Part shown: piece by piece, positions 17,554-27,000 of the stretch | How positions within the stretch are numbered: the stretch's first letter is position 1 | Layout of the letters: each line of letters begins with the position of its first letter | NCBI RefSeq assembly: GCF_002855515.1 | Contig: NZ_PKRP01000001.1 | Coordinates: 62,001-126,000, forward strand | Source of the DNA: Rhizobium sp. TH135 | Lineage (GTDB): Bacteria; Pseudomonadota; Alphaproteobacteria; Rhizobiales; Rhizobiaceae | Length of the DNA stretch: 64,000 nt | Direction of reading: 5' to 3' | Notes under the pieces: model-generated | Database searches by the model: none | The model's input: only the letters and a program-made list of their open reading frames with translations | Told to the model about the DNA's origin: nothing | Position numbers and translations under genes: made by a program

Positions 17554-18654
17554 ATGGCCACACCGCTCTCCGAGAAGATCAAGTCGCTGATCGCAGCCAA
17601 TGGGCCGATCAGCGTCACCGACTATTTCGCCCTTTGCCTAGCCGACCCCGAGCATGGCTACTATCGCACGCGCCACCCCTTCGGCCGCGCCGGTGATTTC
17701 GTAACCGCCCCTGAGATCAGCCAGCTCTTCGGCGAGATGCTCGGCATCTTCATGATCAACGCCTGGCAGCGCCACGGCGAACCCCGGGACGTGCGCCTCG
17801 TCGAGATCGGCCCCGGCCGCGGCACGATGATGGCAGACATGCTGAGGGTCATCGCGCGTGCGGCCCCCAATCTCTATGAGACAGCGACCGTGCATCTGGT
17901 CGAAACCAGCGCGCTCCTGAAGCTCACCCAGATGGAAACCCTCTCCTCGCATGGCGACAAGGTTTCCTGGCACGAGAGCTTTGACGGCGTGCCCGACGGT
18001 TTCACCCTGCTCGCCGCCAACGAACTCTTTGACGCGATCCCGATCCGCCAGTTCGTCAAGACGCCGAATGGCTTTCGCGAGCGCATGGTCGGGCTGGACG
18101 AAAACGACGAGCTCTGCTTCACGCTCGGCGTCGCGACGCTGGATCCTGCCATGCTGCCCCAGGGCATCAGCCAGCCGCCCGACGGAGAAATCTTCGAGGT
18201 GGCCCCTGCCCGCCAGTCGGTGATGCTGACGATCTGCGAGCGTCTGATCGCACATCACGGCAGCGCCTTGATCATCGACTATGGCCACATGGTCAGCAAT
18301 TTCGGCGACACGCTCCAGGCCGTGCGCGCCCATGAATACGATCCGCCGCTCGCCCATCCCGGCCTCGCCGACTTGACCAGCCATGTCGACTTCGAGAACC
18401 TCGCCCGCACAGCGCTCGCAGCCGGGGTGCATCTCAACGGCTGCATGCACCAGGGCGACTTCCTCGTCGGCCTCGGCATCGAGCAACGTGCCGCCTCTCT
18501 CGGCCGCGACAAGGACGACGCGAAACAGGCCGAAATCGTCGATGCGCTGCATCGTCTGGCCGGTTCCGGCAACGGCTACATGGGCGAATTGTTCAAGGTG
18601 CTCGCCGTCTCCATGCCTGCCGTACAATTGCTGCCATTCAAGCCGAAGCATTGA
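17554..18654 (+). CDS. MidA/NDUFAF7-type SAM-dependent methyltransferase
   Basis: 366 residues of the COG1565/DUF185 family. It has the family start PISVTDYFALCLADPEHGYY, the FVTAPEISQLFGEMLG segment and the SAM motif VEIGPGRGTMMADMLRV. The LLAANELFDAIPIRQF motif and ALIIDYGH follow. The eukaryotic member NDUFAF7 dimethylates an arginine of a complex I subunit; bacterial targets are not settled. A good GAGG site precedes the ATG. It is co-transcribed with lgt, a gene order common in alphaproteobacteria. Confidence 0.88.
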   Translation: MATPLSEKIKSLIAANGPISVTDYFALCLADPEHGYYRTRHPFGRAGDFVTAPEISQLFGEMLGIFMINAWQRHGEPRDVRLVEIGPGRGTMMADMLRVIARAAPNLYETATVHLVETSALLKLTQMETLSSHGDKVSWHESFDGVPDGFTLLAANELFDAIPIRQFVKTPNGFRERMVGLDENDELCFTLGVATLDPAMLPQGISQPPDGEIFEVAPARQSVMLTICERLIAHHGSALIIDYGHMVSNFGDTLQAVRAHEYDPPLAHPGLADLTSHVDFENLARTALAAGVHLNGCMHQGDFLVGLGIEQRAASLGRDKDDAKQAEIVDALHRLAGSGNGYMGELFKVLAVSMPAVQLLPFKPKH

Positions 18655-18785
18655 CAGGGGCGGGTGCGATCTGCACGATCGCGCCTGCTCCGAACGGCTA
18701 AAATCGACAAAAGCCAATTGAATTCAACACTTTCGCCGCATCCGCATAGCATACGCGTGATTTGCCAAGGCTCAGGAGACCGATC

Positions 18786-19580
18786 ATGAGCACAGCCGAC
18801 CAGCCGCGCCCCGTCACAGCCAACAGCCTCGAAAATCTTGGCACAGCCGGCATCCGCCACGGTTTCTTCACCCGCGACGGCGGCGTCTCCGAGGGCATCT
18901 ATCGCGGCCTCAATGTCGGCCTCGGTTCCAACGACGATCCCGACAAGGTGCGGGAGAACCGTCGCCGCGTCAGTGCCTGGTTCGGCCTGCCACTGGAACG
19001 CCTTGCCACCGCCCATCAGGTGCATTCGCCCGACGTCGTGGTGGTGACAGGCGATTACGATGGCAACCGTCCCCAGGCCGATGCGCAGGTCACCGCAAGC
19101 CGCGGCATCATCCTCGGCGTACTCACGGCCGATTGCGGCCCTATCCTCTTCGCCGATCCTGAAAACCGGGTCATCGGTGCTGCCCATGCCGGTTGGAAAG
19201 GCGCCCTTGGCGGTGTGCTGGAGAATACGATCGAGGCGATGATCGGCCTTGGCGCAAAGCGCGACAACATCCGCGCCACGCTCGGCCCGTCGATCTCCCA
19301 GGCCAGCTACGAAGTCGGCCCCGAATTCGTCGATCGCTTCCTCGCATCCAACCGCGACTTCGAAGCCTTCTTCACGCCGTCGCCTAAACCCGGCCACGCA
19401 ATGTTCGACCTGCCGGGCCTCACCGTCCGGCGCCTGACACAAGCCGGTGTCACCGCCGACAGCGTCGGCCTCTGCACCTATGCCGCCCCTGAAACGTTCT
19501 TTTCCTATCGCCGGACCACCCATGCGGGCGAACCCGATTATGGGCGGCAGATTTCGGCGATAGCGATCAAGGAGGACTGA
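18786..19580 (+). CDS. pgeF: Laccase-domain purine nucleoside phosphorylase/polyphenol oxidase PgeF
   Basis: 264 residues from the ATG at 18786, with AGGAG before it. Motifs of the YfiH/PgeF family: RHGFFTRDGGVSEG, TAHQVHSPDVVVV, LTADCGPILFAD and AAHAGWKGALGG, which carry the Zn-binding His and Cys residues. E. coli YfiH/PgeF corrects misincorporated serine in peptidoglycan precursors; related proteins act on purine nucleosides. It ends one base before the next gene and follows the lgt pair on the same strand, so the four genes may form one unit. Confidence 0.9.
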   Translation: MSTADQPRPVTANSLENLGTAGIRHGFFTRDGGVSEGIYRGLNVGLGSNDDPDKVRENRRRVSAWFGLPLERLATAHQVHSPDVVVVTGDYDGNRPQADAQVTASRGIILGVLTADCGPILFADPENRVIGAAHAGWKGALGGVLENTIEAMIGLGAKRDNIRATLGPSISQASYEVGPEFVDRFLASNRDFEAFFTPSPKPGHAMFDLPGLTVRRLTQAGVTADSVGLCTYAAPETFFSYRRTTHAGEPDYGRQISAIAIKED

Positions 19581-19581
19581 G

Positions 19582-20733
19582 ATGGCCCTGCACTTCCCCG
19601 AGAGCGAATTTTCCGCCCGCCGCGCCCGCCTGATGGCCCGCATGGCCGAGGAAAAGCTCGATGCCCTGCTGCTCTTCGCGCAGGAAAGCATGTACTGGCT
19701 GACCGGCTTCGATAGCTTCGGCTACTGCTTCTTCCAGACCCTGATCGTCCGGGCAGACGGCAGCCTCACGCTGCTAACCCGCACGCCCGACTTGCGCCAG
19801 GCTAAGCACACCTCGACCATCGACAACATCGTTGTCTGGGTCGACAGGCCGAATGCCGACCCCGCCGTCGACCTGCGCAACCTGCTGAGCGACCTCGATC
19901 TCCTCGGCATGCGCGTCGGCGTCGAATACGACACTCATGGCATGACGGGCCGCGTCGCGCGCCTCGTCGACAATCAGCTGACCAATTTTTGCGAGGCGAT
20001 TGATGCCTCCTACATCGTCAGCAACTTGAGGCTGGTGAAATCCGCAGCCGAGATTGCCAAGGTAACCCATGCGGCAGAGCTTGCCGACCTCGCGTTTGAT
20101 GCGGCGCTGCCATTGATCGGCGAGGATGCCGACGAAGCAGAGATCCTAGCCGCCATGCAGTCTGCAATCCTGGCCGGCGGGGGTGACTATCCCGCCAATC
20201 CCTTTGTCATCGGCTCGGCCGCAGACGCACTTCTCTGCCGCTACAAGTCCGGGCGGCGCAAGCTGTCGGCCTCGGATCAGGTGACGCTGGAATGGGCGGG
20301 CGTCTCCTCGCACTACCACGCGCCGATGCTGCGCACCGTCTTGGTCGGCGACCCCTCGCCCCGCCACCGCGAGCTTTATGCCGCCGCCCTCGAAGGCATG
20401 CGGGCAATAGAGCATGTCCTGCGCCCCGGCCACACCTTCGGCGAGGTCTTCGACGCGCATGCCAAGGTGATGGATGATCGCGGCCTCACCCGCCATCGCT
20501 TCAATGCGTGCGGCTATTCGGTCGGCGCCCGTTTCGCGCCCTCCTGGATGGAGCACCAAATGTTCCATGCCGGCAATCCGCAGGAAATCTCCGCCGACAT
20601 GAGCCTCTTCGTCCATATGATCATCATGGACAGTGATCGGGAAACCGCCATGACGCTCGGCCACACCTACCTGACGACCGAGACCGCGCCGCGGGCGCTC
20701 TCGCGTCATTCACTCGACCTGATCAACTTGTGA
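19582..20733 (+). CDS. M24-fold (creatinase/aminopeptidase P-like) protein
   Basis: 383 residues. The N-terminal creatinase-like domain (about 1-160) and the C-terminal pita-bread domain are recognisable (LRLVKSAAEIAKVTHAAELA, ALEGMRAIEHVLRPGHTFGE). The metal-binding positions of true Xaa-Pro peptidases are not kept: where D...D is expected the sequence reads VTLEWAGVSSHYHAPMLRT. The GHGIG-type histidine region reads GYSVGARFAP, and the two late Glu positions are replaced around FVHMIIM. It resembles creatinase-, ectoine-hydrolase- or DddP-like branches of M24 more than peptidases. It lies one base after pgeF; the substrate is unknown. Confidence 0.75.
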   Translation: MALHFPESEFSARRARLMARMAEEKLDALLLFAQESMYWLTGFDSFGYCFFQTLIVRADGSLTLLTRTPDLRQAKHTSTIDNIVVWVDRPNADPAVDLRNLLSDLDLLGMRVGVEYDTHGMTGRVARLVDNQLTNFCEAIDASYIVSNLRLVKSAAEIAKVTHAAELADLAFDAALPLIGEDADEAEILAAMQSAILAGGGDYPANPFVIGSAADALLCRYKSGRRKLSASDQVTLEWAGVSSHYHAPMLRTVLVGDPSPRHRELYAAALEGMRAIEHVLRPGHTFGEVFDAHAKVMDDRGLTRHRFNACGYSVGARFAPSWMEHQMFHAGNPQEISADMSLFVHMIIMDSDRETAMTLGHTYLTTETAPRALSRHSLDLINL

Positions 20734-20808
20734 GGCCGATGAGCCGGAAAGCGTGAGGTAAAGAGGCATTGCCCGCTTGTTCAGGGAATTGACAGGCTGA
20801 GAATGCTA

Positions 20809-20825
20809 GTCACATTAATTGTGAC
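20809..20825. promoter_or_regulatory. Perfect palindrome before the lipoprotein gene
   Basis: GTCACA (20809-20814), TTAAT, TGTGAC (20820-20825): a perfect 6+5+6 dyad that ends 23 bases before the start codon. A TTGACA hexamer lies at 20789-20794, so the palindrome overlaps the expected -10 region and could act as an operator. Confidence 0.55.
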
Positions 20826-20848
20826 AGAGTGAAGGGGAAGGACCCGCA

Positions 20849-21652
20849 GTGGTGAGACGTTCCCGTAGAATGACCACGAGACTGGCCGGAGCCTTCGGCC
20901 TTCTCCTCATGCTTGCCGGCTGCAACAGCACCGAAGTGCTGACACCGCCTGCGGAGGTCGGTGACGGCAGCCAGCCTGCCACCTATTCCCAGCAGCTCGC
21001 CTCACCGGCAGTCGGCACCCAGCCGGTGCAAAGCGCACCGCTCGGCCAGCCGGGCGGCTATGCAGAACCTGTCCGCGGCCCGCAGAACTCGCTGGAAGCC
21101 CAGGCTGCGGCTCTGGCGCAAGGCGGTCGCAACCCCGTCGCCTCCGCCCCCCTCGAAGGTGCCGACACCCAGGCCTTCCCAGCCGCCCCGCAACAAACGG
21201 CGGCCCAGCAGCCCGCAAGCCAGTCACAACCCGCCCCGCAACAGGCACAAAGCCAGCAGGCCGCCCTACCCCCTGCCGCTCAGGCGACCGGCAGCATCCG
21301 CTTTCTGCCGATCATCGGCGCGCCGGTTCAGGCCGTCACGCCGCTCTCCCGCCAGCTTGGTGCCGAGGCTCGTGCCCGCGGCCTCACCATCAAGAGCGCG
21401 AGCGACGCTTCGAGCGAGCACATCCTCAAAGGCTACTTCTCCGCCTTCGCCGACAGCGGCAATGTGACGATCACCTATGTCTGGGATATCCTCGATGCCA
21501 GTGGCGGTCGCCTGCACCGGATCCAGGGCCAGGAGATCGTCCCCTCCGGCGCACAGGACCCCTGGGCTGCCGTTCCCGCCTCGGTCATGCAGCAGATCGC
21601 CACGAAGAGCATGGCAGAATATGTATCATGGCGGAACAGTCGCGCCGGCTGA
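20849..21652 (+). CDS. Predicted lipoprotein, Gln/Pro/Ala-rich
   Basis: 267 residues, GTG start with GGGGAAGGA seven bases upstream. A basic N-terminus and hydrophobic core end in the lipobox LMLAGC (Cys25), so it should be processed by Lgt, encoded 4 kb upstream. Residues about 30-145 are low complexity, rich in Gln, Pro and Ala. A compact C-terminal domain follows from about 150 ([20 protein letters not shown] ... [20 protein letters not shown]). The C-terminal domain is recurrent in rhizobial lipoproteins of unknown function. The site of action is probably periplasmic, anchored to a membrane. Confidence 0.75.
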   Translation: MVRRSRRMTTRLAGAFGLLLMLAGCNSTEVLTPPAEVGDGSQPATYSQQLASPAVGTQPVQSAPLGQPGGYAEPVRGPQNSLEAQAAALAQGGRNPVASAPLEGADTQAFPAAPQQTAAQQPASQSQPAPQQAQSQQAALPPAAQATGSIRFLPIIGAPVQAVTPLSRQLGAEARARGLTIKSASDASSEHILKGYFSAFADSGNVTITYVWDILDASGGRLHRIQGQEIVPSGAQDPWAAVPASVMQQIATKSMAEYVSWRNSRAG

Positions 21653-21688
21653 GAACCGAGCGATATCCGTCCTGTAAAACCGCAAATC

Positions 21689-21708
21689 ATGCGCCCCATT
21701 TGGCGCAT
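21689..21708. repeat. Hairpin between the lipoprotein gene and prs
   Basis: ATGCGCC (21689-21695), six-base loop, GGCGCAT (21702-21708). A perfect 7-bp stem without a T-run, 37 bases after the lipoprotein stop. Confidence 0.45.
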
Positions 21709-21770
21709 CAACCGAAAATATGGGCCTTACCGTCCAAACCTCTTGCATTCAGGGGGAAGGGCGCTAAAAA

Positions 21771-21800
21771 GCCCGCATCTCAGCATGGTAACAGGCGGGC
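21771..21800 (+). promoter_or_regulatory. Leader stem directly before prs
   Basis: GCCCGC (21771-21776) can pair with GCGGGC (21795-21800), closing just five bases before the prs ATG and therefore covering its ribosome binding region. It could influence translation initiation; no known riboswitch is recognised. Confidence 0.3.
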
Positions 21801-21804
21801 CAAG

Positions 21805-22737
<933 letters not shown>

Positions 22738-22843
22738 GGAAAACGCGGCCTCGCAAGTTAACTCTAAGCAACGAAATGCAGTGTCAGCGGTGTCACGGCC
22801 TCTTGCACTGCGTCTACGCTTTGCATACAGCTTGCCGCGCATT

Positions 22844-22858
22844 GTTCCATCTTGGAAC
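22844..22858. promoter_or_regulatory. Palindrome before the HTH-protein gene
   Basis: GTTCCA (22844-22849), TCT, TGGAAC (22853-22858): a perfect 6+3+6 dyad 38 bases before the ATG at 22897. A CTTGCA hexamer lies upstream at 22803-22808. The position suggests an operator, possibly for autoregulation. Confidence 0.5.
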
Positions 22859-22896
22859 GGGGCATTTCGGACGACGACACCCTTACGCGTGATTTG

Positions 22897-23751
22897 ATGT
22901 CACTGACCGTTGAACAGCTGCTTGCCAATCTGGACCTGCATGAGGCGGTGAGAGACCAGTCACGGGCACTCCTGCAAGTCAATGACGAAACCCCTCGCCT
23001 GGCAGCCGTCTTCGGCACACAGCAGCGCTGGCTGCTCGGCCATCTCGCCATGGGACAGTATTTCTCGGAAGTCGCACGCGGTAATCCAGAACCCGTCATC
23101 CTGATGGCCCGCTACCTCGAGCAGGTGAAAACGCTCGGCATCTCCTCGGTCAACACCGCAGACGCCTTCATCAAGGAAATGCTGGTCTACGGCATCGCGC
23201 AGCACGGTCAGACGCCTGACCGCCGCAACCGCCCCTTCGTGCCGGCCCCGCAGACCATCGCCGCCACCCGCCGCTGGGTCTCCATTCACTTGGCCACCCT
23301 CGATCGCCTCGACGGTGGCAGGAGGCTCGATGGCCTGGAGACGGACGACAGGATCCTGTCGCGCCTGCACCCGGAAATCACGACCCGCGCCATGATCTCG
23401 CCGGAACTGCGCAGCCCCACCCAGACCTGGTCGCTGTTCACCTGGCTCAACAACGGCGGCATTGTCATGGACTGGCTGATGGTAGGCGTGGAGCCGGTCG
23501 ATCCGTCGGTCAAGCGCATTCCGACCCAACTCCGCTCGGTACCTGAACTGGCCGAAAACTTCCGCCTGTCGCGCACCCACCTCACCCGCAAGCTGCGCGA
23601 GGCAGAAGCAATCGGCAGCATCGGCTGGGAGGGTAATCGCGGCCGCTCCGTGATGTGGATCTCAAGGGAATTCCTGCTCGAATATCACACGACGCAGGCC
23701 TACAAGCTCGCGATCATCGATGCCGCCTGCGAAAAGATCGGCCTGCGCTGA
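22897..23751 (+). CDS. Uncharacterised protein with C-terminal helix-turn-helix
   Basis: 284 residues from the ATG at 22897. A TTG at 22852 would add 15 codons but lies inside a palindrome, so the ATG is preferred although its ribosome binding site is poor. The N-terminal two thirds are mixed helical without a recognised domain. The last third (about 205-265: LAENFRLSRTHLTRKLREAE, AIGSIGWEGNRGRSVMWISR) looks like a winged helix-turn-helix with a basic wing. It is most likely a transcription factor. It sits between prs and the aldehyde dehydrogenase module, convergent with the latter. Confidence 0.55.
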   Translation: MSLTVEQLLANLDLHEAVRDQSRALLQVNDETPRLAAVFGTQQRWLLGHLAMGQYFSEVARGNPEPVILMARYLEQVKTLGISSVNTADAFIKEMLVYGIAQHGQTPDRRNRPFVPAPQTIAATRRWVSIHLATLDRLDGGRRLDGLETDDRILSRLHPEITTRAMISPELRSPTQTWSLFTWLNNGGIVMDWLMVGVEPVDPSVKRIPTQLRSVPELAENFRLSRTHLTRKLREAEAIGSIGWEGNRGRSVMWISREFLLEYHTTQAYKLAIIDAACEKIGLR

Positions 23752-23765
23752 AGCCTGCCCCGATC

Positions 23766-24143
23766 TCAGCCCCGCTGTAGCGGCAGCGGACAGGCCTCAT
23801 CTCCGGAAAACAAACGTGACCGTGTGAGGAAGCGCCGCTCGCGGCCATTGTCGAGCGAGAACATACCCCCTCGCCCCGGCACGACATCGATGATCAGCTG
23901 CGTATGCGCCCAGACGGCATACTGGCTGCCGCTGATGTAGAAGGGCACGCCACCGATCTCGCCGAGCTTCACGTCGGTCTCGCCGACCCGGTAGTCGCTC
24001 GCCGGATAACACATCGGCGAAGACCCGTCGCAGCATCCGCCGGACTGGTGGAAGAGGATCTCGGGATGATCCCTCTGGATTTCGGCGAGAAACGCGAGTG
24101 CGGCGTCCGTTGCCACCACACGCGGCTGAATTTCGCTGGTCAC
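23766..24143 (-). CDS. DUF779 protein, aldehyde dehydrogenase partner
   Basis: 125 residues of the DUF779 family. The central GGCCDGSSPMCYP motif with three cysteines and the following DVKLGEIGGVPFYISG are typical. Members are nearly always encoded beside AcoD/ExaC-type aldehyde dehydrogenases, as here (105 bases downstream of the dehydrogenase stop, same strand). The cysteine cluster suggests metal binding or a redox role, but no function has been established. The end RSRLFSGDEACPLPL contains a further cysteine. Confidence 0.85.
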   Translation of the reverse strand: MTSEIQPRVVATDAALAFLAEIQRDHPEILFHQSGGCCDGSSPMCYPASDYRVGETDVKLGEIGGVPFYISGSQYAVWAHTQLIIDVVPGRGGMFSLDNGRERRFLTRSRLFSGDEACPLPLQRG

Positions 24144-24248
24144 TGTCTGCCCTCCTGGTTTCAGAACGAAAGAACCCCTCCCCCTGAATAGGAACAGGAA
24201 GAGGGGTATCGGGGCGGTATTGGCGGAACACCGCCCCTGGGGAGGGCC

Positions 24249-25763
<1,515 letters not shown>

Positions 25764-25806
25764 CTGTCATCCTCCCTGTGAAAGGACCCCTCCTCGGGTC
25801 CCGATG

Positions 25807-25820
25807 GCAGGATGATTGCC
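25807..25820 (-). promoter_or_regulatory. Possible sigma-54 type -24/-12 element
   Basis: On the minus strand CGGCAATCATCCTGCC has GG and GC separated by ten bases, as required for sigma-54. It matches the usual element at GGCA and TGC only. The inferred start site would be about 33 bases before the aldehyde dehydrogenase ATG. A weak match. Confidence 0.3.
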
Positions 25821-25847
25821 GCCTTCTCTCTTCAGGAATAGTGCCGC

Positions 25848-25875
25848 GAAACAGTGCTGCAGCGCACAGTGTTTC
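25848..25875. promoter_or_regulatory. Dyad upstream of the aldehyde dehydrogenase gene
   Basis: GAAACAGTG (25848-25856) and CAGTGTTTC (25867-25875) match at 8 of 9 positions around a ten-base centre. It lies between the regulator stop and the dehydrogenase start, 85-112 bases before the latter's ATG, where an activator site would be expected. Confidence 0.5.
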
Positions 25876-25898
25876 AGTCTTGCGACACATATTGGAGA

Positions 25899-26855
25899 TC
25901 AGTGCAGCTGGAAGCGCTTCATCTTCCGGTGCAGCGTCGCGCGGCTGATGCCGAGCATCTGGGCTGCCTGCGAAACATTGCCATTGGCACGCGACAGCAC
26001 CCGGCGGAGCGCCGCCCGCTCGGCATCGTCGAGATCGCTGGTGCGGCCATTATGGGTTTCGCGAAGCGCATCGGCGGCCGGCAACCCTTGCGCAATCAAC
26101 CCGTCATCGAGCTTCAGCGCCACCCGTGCAGCCTTGGTCGCACCGAGGATCAGGTCGTCGCCATCGACGGCGATCAAGGCTGAAAGCGACTGGGCCTGCG
26201 GCACCACGACGATGCGTGCGCCGGCAAAGGCCTGCCGAAACAGATTGCTTTCCACCCTTGCCGCCGCATCGCGCACCGCCTGAGACAGGACAGCGAGCGT
26301 CATGTCGGAAACATCGTTGCGGCAGGTGGATACATCGAGTGCCGCTGTAACACGGCCGAGATGGTCTCGGATCGGCGCCGTCGCGCAGGAGAGTTCGATA
26401 TTCGCGCTCATGAAATGCTGATCGCGATGGATGACGACGGTCCGCTCGTCAGCGAGTGCGGTGCCGATCCCGTTGGTGCCGACACTCGCCTCGCTCCACA
26501 GCGTCTGCTGCCAGAGCCCAAGCGCCCGGAACTCGACATCATCACCCGGCGCACCACGCCTGTCGACCACGATCCCACTATGATCCGCAAGGACGATGCA
26601 GCAACCGGATCGCCCGACCATCTGGTAAAGCCGATCGACCTCATCGGCGGAACTGCCGATCAAGCGCTCCATGCGCTCCCGCGCCTCGCGAAACGTCGCC
26701 TCGTCCACCTGGACTGGCTTTCGCGCCTCTTCCGGCTGCAGGCGATAAAGGTTGAGACACCGGCTCCACGAGGCGGCGACCGGTGAGGTCACCGCCGCGG
26801 ATGCCTTCTGCGCCGTCGAGTAGACGAGATCGGAATGACTGATATCCTGACGCAT
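25899..26855 (-). CDS. GAF-domain Fis-type regulator without AAA+ domain
   Basis: 318 residues from ATG 26855, chosen for the GGGAGGAG site five bases upstream; an ATG at 26879 lacks one. The N-terminal part (SPVAASWSRCLNLYRLQPEE, WSEASVGTNGIGTALADERT, APIRDHLGRVTAALDVS) matches the GAF sensor region of AcoR-type activators. The C-terminus (LRRVLSRANGNVSQAAQMLG, ISRATLHRKMKRF) is a Fis-type helix-turn-helix. The sigma-54-activating AAA+ domain with its GAFTGA loop, which normally sits between them, is absent. It probably controls the adjacent aldehyde dehydrogenase and DUF779 genes in response to an alcohol- or aldehyde-related ligand. Confidence 0.82.
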   Translation of the reverse strand: MRQDISHSDLVYSTAQKASAAVTSPVAASWSRCLNLYRLQPEEARKPVQVDEATFREARERMERLIGSSADEVDRLYQMVGRSGCCIVLADHSGIVVDRRGAPGDDVEFRALGLWQQTLWSEASVGTNGIGTALADERTVVIHRDQHFMSANIELSCATAPIRDHLGRVTAALDVSTCRNDVSDMTLAVLSQAVRDAAARVESNLFRQAFAGARIVVVPQAQSLSALIAVDGDDLILGATKAARVALKLDDGLIAQGLPAADALRETHNGRTSDLDDAERAALRRVLSRANGNVSQAAQMLGISRATLHRKMKRFQLH

Positions 26856-27000
26856 CGGCTCCTCCCAAAGCACTGGCATCAGTATGCGCCATCCGCCTGA
26901 AGAGGCAATCGCTCATGTGAGCGTCAAATGACCACCCCTCACGGCCGTCCGCAAAGTGGCGCAAATCTGCGACAGTTCACCCAGACAAAGACCAAAGCGC

